NCBI RefSeq assembly: GCF_046044395.1
Contig: NZ_JBJUSG010000128.1
Span: 1-9,998, forward strand
Direction: 5' to 3'
Length of the DNA stretch: 9,998 nt
DNA from: Magnetominusculus dajiuhuensis
GTDB taxonomy: Bacteria; Nitrospirota; Thermodesulfovibrionia; Thermodesulfovibrionales; Magnetobacteriaceae
In this document: positions 7,430 to 9,998 of the stretch, in pieces
Numbering within the stretch: position 1 is the first letter of the stretch
How the letters are laid out: every line of letters starts with the position of its first letter
Translations under genes and position numbers: made by a program
The notes under the pieces: generated by a model
The model's input: the letters and a program-made list of their open reading frames with translations, nothing else
Databases searched by the model: none
Told to the model about the DNA's origin: nothing

Positions 7430-7848
7430 AAGAGCTGACGATAATAATCCGCCGACACATGGTTGCCATCACTAAAAAGGCGCTTGAGGAGCTGGGATAC
7501 CCGTCTATGAGCATTCAAAGCGTGGATGGAAGGGGCAAGCAGAAGGGGGTTATAAATAAGAATATAGACTTTGGCGACGAGATGAGAGATGGGCTATCGG
7601 CCGGAGTAAGGCTGGTGCCCACGCCGTCGGTATATGCCCTTGAGCATAAGCTGTCAAAGCCCGTATTATATGTACCAAAGAAGATGCTGACTGTAGTTAT
7701 CCCTGATGGTATGGTGGAAAGCGCCGTCAGGGCGGTTATAACCGCAAATCAGACGGGATCCCCCGGAGACGGCAAGGTATTTGTTTCGCCGGTAGAACTC
7801 TCTGTCAGGGTCAGAACCGGAGAAAGAGGCGAAGAGGCCATATTATAG
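7426..7848 (+). CDS. nifI2: Nitrogen regulatory PII-family protein NifI2
   Basis: NifI2 is the partner of NifI1 in ammonium-triggered inhibition of nitrogenase, and carries the 2-oxoglutarate response together with NifI1. It is 140 residues long. The N-terminus MKELTIIIRR is followed by DGRGKQKG (34-41), a long T-loop region (about 42-83), then VPKKMLTVVIPD (83-94), NQTGSPGDGKVFVSPVE (108-124) and VRVRTGE. NQTG..GDGK and the terminal VRTGE are NifI2 signatures. The region between GRGKQKG and PKKML is long, which makes the protein larger than the roughly 120 residues I expect for the family; that comparison is from memory. It overlaps nifI1 by ATGA, so the two are probably translated together in matched amounts. 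Confidence 0.92.
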   Translation: MKELTIIIRRHMVAITKKALEELGYPSMSIQSVDGRGKQKGVINKNIDFGDEMRDGLSAGVRLVPTPSVYALEHKLSKPVLYVPKKMLTVVIPDGMVESAVRAVITANQTGSPGDGKVFVSPVELSVRVRTGERGEEAIL

Positions 7849-7864
7849 AGCGAGGTATATGATT

Positions 7865-8143
7865 ATGGGTGAGACAATTGGCTTGACAAGAGGCGGGGCG
7901 GTGTGGATACCGAGGTTTTTGCAGTCCATAGACATCAACAAGTGTCTGGGGTGCGGCAGGTGTTACAAGGTCTGCGGCAGGGGGGTGTTAGAACTGATAG
8001 ATAAACCGTTTGAAGGAGATGACGAGTATGGCGACGACCTTGGCAACAAGGTCATGTCGCTGTCAAATCCTGACGACTGCATAGGCTGTGAGGCGTGCGC
8101 GAGGGCCTGTACGAGGAAGTGCCACACCCACATAGCCCTTTAG
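7865..8143 (+). CDS. Nif-specific 2[4Fe-4S] ferredoxin (ferredoxin III type)
   Basis: This is a small cytoplasmic electron carrier, probably donating to NifB, NifEN or the Fe protein. The N-terminal WIPRFLQSID, the cluster motif CLGCGRCYKVCG, an acidic middle (EGDDEYGDD) and CIGCEACARACTRKCHTH match the nif-associated ferredoxin III/FdxB family, in which the second motif carries an extra Cys. Each half can hold one [4Fe-4S] cluster. The residue after the first motif is Gly instead of the usual Pro. Two starts are possible: ATG 7859 (94 residues) and ATG 7865 (92 residues). I prefer 7865 because GAGG at 7852-7855 is 9 nt from it but only 3 nt from the other. It sits immediately upstream of nifB, consistent with supplying NifB's radical-SAM chemistry. 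Confidence 0.92.
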   Translation: MGETIGLTRGGAVWIPRFLQSIDINKCLGCGRCYKVCGRGVLELIDKPFEGDDEYGDDLGNKVMSLSNPDDCIGCEACARACTRKCHTHIAL

Positions 8144-8152
8144 GGGGGCATT

Positions 8153-9031
8153 ATGCTAAGCAAGAGAATACTGTTAGATAACCACCCGTGTTTTTCAGAG
8201 GGGGCGCACGGCAGGTTCGGGCGTCTGCACCTGCCCGTAGCCCCTTTGTGTAACGTGCAGTGCCGGTACTGCGTAAAGAAGTTCGACTGCGCCAACGAAT
8301 CAAGGCCGGCCATAACAAGCCGTCTGTTGAGCAGGGAAGAGGCGGTAGGGCGTGTGGAGACCCTTGTTGACAGAGCAACCAACCTCAGCGTTATAGGGAT
8401 AGCCGGCCCCGGGGATTCTATTTTTAACGAGGCCACGCTTTCGGTCTGTAAGGAAATCAGTGCCAGATTCCCGGAGCTTATCCTGTGTATCTCAACAAAC
8501 GGCCTCCTCCTGGCAGACAGGATTGACTCAATACAAGAGGCTGGGATAAGCAGTATAACCATAACTATCAACGCGATTACGGCGGAGACGGCGGAGCGGA
8601 TTTACTCGTGGGTAAATTACGAAGGAGAGATACTGCGGGGGGTTGAGGGGGCAACCCTTCTATTGCAAAAACAGTATGAGGGGTTAAAGGCTGCCGTTGA
8701 GAGTGGCTATGTGGTGAAGGTCAACACGGTTTTTATGCCCGGGATAAACGATAAGGAAATCCCGTTGATAGCGCATAGGGTGGCATCTGAGGGGGCGGAG
8801 ATAATGAACATCATGCCTGTGATACCGCAGGGTGAGTTTTCGTGGCTACGGCGGCCGGGGCATTGGGAGATTTTTGAGATAAGGGCGGCGTGTTCATTGT
8901 ATCTGACGCAGATGAGCCACTGTGTGCAGTGCCGGTCAGACGCGTGTGGCCTTATTGGGCAGGATACGGACGCAGAGCTGGAGATGTTAATGGCAGGCTT
9001 GGGGGTGGATTATGACGCGGTTGTGTCATAG
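8153..9031 (+). CDS. nifB: FeMo-cofactor biosynthesis radical SAM protein NifB
   Basis: NifB fuses two [4Fe-4S] clusters and inserts a SAM-derived carbide plus sulfide to form the 8Fe core of FeMoco. The radical-SAM motif is Cys33-X3-Cys37-X2-Cys40 (PLCNVQCRYC). It is followed by KKFDCANESRP, a NifB hallmark, and GIAGPGDS (82-89) in the SAM-binding region. HPCFSE at the N-terminus and the C-terminal CVQCRSDACGLIGQD (Cys257, Cys260) are also family motifs; several of these Cys and His residues hold the substrate clusters. Most NifB proteins have Ala-Val-Gly after CRAD, whereas here it is Ser-Asp-Ala-Cys-Gly. At 292 residues it is the short form, with no C-terminal NifX-like domain; the separate nifX can supply that role. 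A GGGGGG run (8143-8148) just upstream of ATG 8153 serves as a ribosome site. Confidence 0.97.
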   Translation: MLSKRILLDNHPCFSEGAHGRFGRLHLPVAPLCNVQCRYCVKKFDCANESRPAITSRLLSREEAVGRVETLVDRATNLSVIGIAGPGDSIFNEATLSVCKEISARFPELILCISTNGLLLADRIDSIQEAGISSITITINAITAETAERIYSWVNYEGEILRGVEGATLLLQKQYEGLKAAVESGYVVKVNTVFMPGINDKEIPLIAHRVASEGAEIMNIMPVIPQGEFSWLRRPGHWEIFEIRAACSLYLTQMSHCVQCRSDACGLIGQDTDAELEMLMAGLGVDYDAVVS

Positions 9032-9032
9032 T

Positions 9033-9770
9033 ATGAATTTGTCTGAGCATGAGAAAGAGCGCTACAAAAGACAAATGACCCTTGAAGGATTTGGGCAGGA
9101 GCAGCAAAACACGCTAAAGTCCAAATCGGCGATGATTGCCGGCATAGGCGGCTTGGGTGGAAACGCCGCCCTATATCTCGCCGCCGCCGGCATCGGCAAA
9201 CTTGTCATCGTCCACTACGGCAAGCTGACGCTGTCAAACCTGAACAGGCAGATACTTATGAAAGACAACTGGGTTGGAAATGCGAGGGTTACACAGGCAA
9301 AGAAATTCATAGAAGAACTTAATCCGCTCGTTGAAGTGGAAGTTTATGACGAGCGTATATCAGAGGAGCTTGCCGGGCAGCTCATCCCAACTGTTGACAT
9401 AGCGCTGTCGGCAAGGCCGAATTTCTATGAGCGAAGGCAATTAAACAAGGCGTCGGTAGCGCACGGAGTGCCGATGGTAGAGGCCGCAATGAATGCGATG
9501 GAGGGGTATTTGTTTAACGTGATACCGGGCAAGACGCCTTGCCTGAATTGCGTGTTTCCAGAGGATGACCCCGGTTGGCAGGAGCTGGGGTTTCCCGTGC
9601 TTGGGGCGGTATCAGGGGCGCTGGGCTGTTTGATGGCAATTGAGGCAATAAAAATACTGACCGGCTTTGGCAGGCCCCTGCTTGGCCAAATGCTGATGTT
9701 TAATCTCTTTGACATGGAGTTCAAAAAACTCAGGATAATGCACGACCCCATGTGTGATGTCTGCGGTTAA
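9033..9770 (+). CDS. HesA/MoeB/ThiF-like E1 superfamily protein, atypical active site
   Basis: This belongs to the ThiF/MoeB/HesA superfamily, whose members adenylate the C-terminus of ubiquitin-like sulfur carriers. HesA genes often accompany nif clusters and have been linked to Mo or sulfur supply. From ATG 9033 it is 245 residues. It shows RYKRQM (10-15), nucleotide-binding GIGGLG (37-42), SNLNRQ (68-73), and zinc pairs CLNC (170-173) and CDVC (241-244). Aligned by eye with E. coli MoeB, several catalytic residues differ. LLDFD becomes IVHYG, Lys86 becomes Arg85, and the Mg-ATP Asp130 (CTDN) becomes Pro129 (ARPN). Arg13 and Arg72 are kept. No sulfur-carrier gene is nearby. An in-frame ATG at 9012, inside nifB and after a GGGGGTGG run, would add seven residues; 9033 aligns better with the family. 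It is apparently the last gene of the operon. Confidence 0.88.
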   Translation: MNLSEHEKERYKRQMTLEGFGQEQQNTLKSKSAMIAGIGGLGGNAALYLAAAGIGKLVIVHYGKLTLSNLNRQILMKDNWVGNARVTQAKKFIEELNPLVEVEVYDERISEELAGQLIPTVDIALSARPNFYERRQLNKASVAHGVPMVEAAMNAMEGYLFNVIPGKTPCLNCVFPEDDPGWQELGFPVLGAVSGALGCLMAIEAIKILTGFGRPLLGQMLMFNLFDMEFKKLRIMHDPMCDVCG

Positions 9771-9855
9771 TGTTCAATCACAATAAAACATGCAGGTAGA
9801 ATCAAAGGAGTTGTTTATTGTAAAATGGACATTGAATTATTAAGAGGGGGATGAT
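9771..9855. other. AT-rich intergenic spacer after the nif operon
   Basis: Base composition drops abruptly to AT-rich after the HesA-like gene. I found no strong GC-rich hairpin followed by T residues, so no clear terminator. A Shine-Dalgarno-like AAAGGAG (9804-9810) precedes an ATG at 9825 that opens only nine codons (stop at 9852), which I do not call a gene. Confidence 0.5.
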
Positions 9856-9948
9856 ATGCAAAAAGAACTCATTGTGAAACTCAATAAAACATTTGAAGAG
9901 TCGGTATATCAGGAAGATGGCATTGAGTATTGGTTAGCGCGGGACTAA
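9856..9948 (+). pseudogene. Truncated N-terminus of a DinD/BRO-N-like gene
   Basis: A 30-codon frame starts at ATG 9856, 5 nt after the good ribosome site GAGGGGG (9844-9850), and stops at TAA 9946. The product begins MQKELIVKL, continues NKTFEESVY, and ends DGIEYWLARD. This resembles the N-terminus of bacterial DNA-damage-inducible protein D, where an E/W-ARD motif normally continues into L-x-x-LLGY-x-x-W-x-NF. Here the stop comes directly after ARD, and none of the three frames downstream restores the expected continuation up to the window end. A remnant left by recombination or decay is therefore the best reading. A genuine 30-residue peptide cannot be excluded. The identification rests on a short match from memory. 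Confidence 0.5.
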
Positions 9949-9998
9949 GGGGTTGTAAAATAATTATTGTTAAATTTATGAGTAATATGGTAAAGTAA
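9949..9998. other. AT-rich tail without recognisable gene
   Basis: This is 50 nt of AT-rich sequence after the truncated frame. The only start seen, ATG 9979, gives a six-codon frame. There is no terminator hairpin or repeat that I can support, and the window ends here. Confidence 0.4.

Noticed and set aside
9825..9854. Nine-codon frame after AAAGGAG
   Set aside because: It is too short and without features. It ends just before the DinD-like start and may simply be part of that gene's degraded upstream region.
83..9998. CRISPR arrays, insertion sequences and toxin-antitoxin genes
   Set aside because: No regularly spaced repeats, transposase motifs or terminal inverted repeats were seen anywhere in the window.

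Overview
This window is a compact molybdenum-nitrogenase (nif) operon, all on the + strand. It is preceded by a tRNA-Leu(UAG) gene and followed by an AT-rich tail that carries a short, broken gene start. Gene order is nifH - nifD - nifK - nifEN (one fused gene) - nifX - nifI1 - nifI2 - nif ferredoxin - nifB - HesA/ThiF-like gene. Neighbouring genes overlap by 4 nt or are separated by 1 to about 16 nt, so the whole set reads as one transcript.

Upstream (83-341) is a textbook nif control region. It has a sigma-54 -24/-12 promoter (284-300) and, about 130 bp upstream of the predicted start, a TGT-N10-ACA NifA-type site (174-189). That site is embedded in two nearly identical dyads, CTACAA-NN-TTGTAG, spaced exactly 20 bp. 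No activator gene (nifA) lies in the window.

Functionally, NifH (Fe protein) delivers electrons to the NifDK MoFe protein. NifB (radical SAM) makes the 8Fe precursor, the NifE-NifN scaffold (here a single 855-residue polypeptide) matures it, and NifX carries cofactor intermediates. The ferredoxin probably feeds electrons to NifB/NifEN or to the Fe protein. NifI1 and NifI2 are PII-family proteins known to switch off NifDK post-translationally when ammonium is available. The HesA/ThiF-like protein is a common but poorly understood nif companion, and here it has lost several residues of the usual adenylation site. nifV, nifS, nifU, nifQ, nifA and molybdate transport genes are not in the window.

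Organism: a diazotrophic bacterium of moderate GC content. NifI1/NifI2 suggest an anaerobe or microaerophile. The NifD/NifK architecture (NifK with a long N-terminal extension, NifD without a long insertion) looks like the proteobacterial/cyanobacterial type rather than the clostridial type. Nitrospirota or a deltaproteobacterium-like lineage is my best guess, by inference only.

The best candidates for novelty are the NifE-NifN fusion, the displacement of nifI1I2 to after nifX, the 20-bp-spaced double dyad upstream of nifH, and the altered active site of the HesA-like protein. Nothing here amounts to a wholly new system; it is a recognisable nif operon with unusual design choices.
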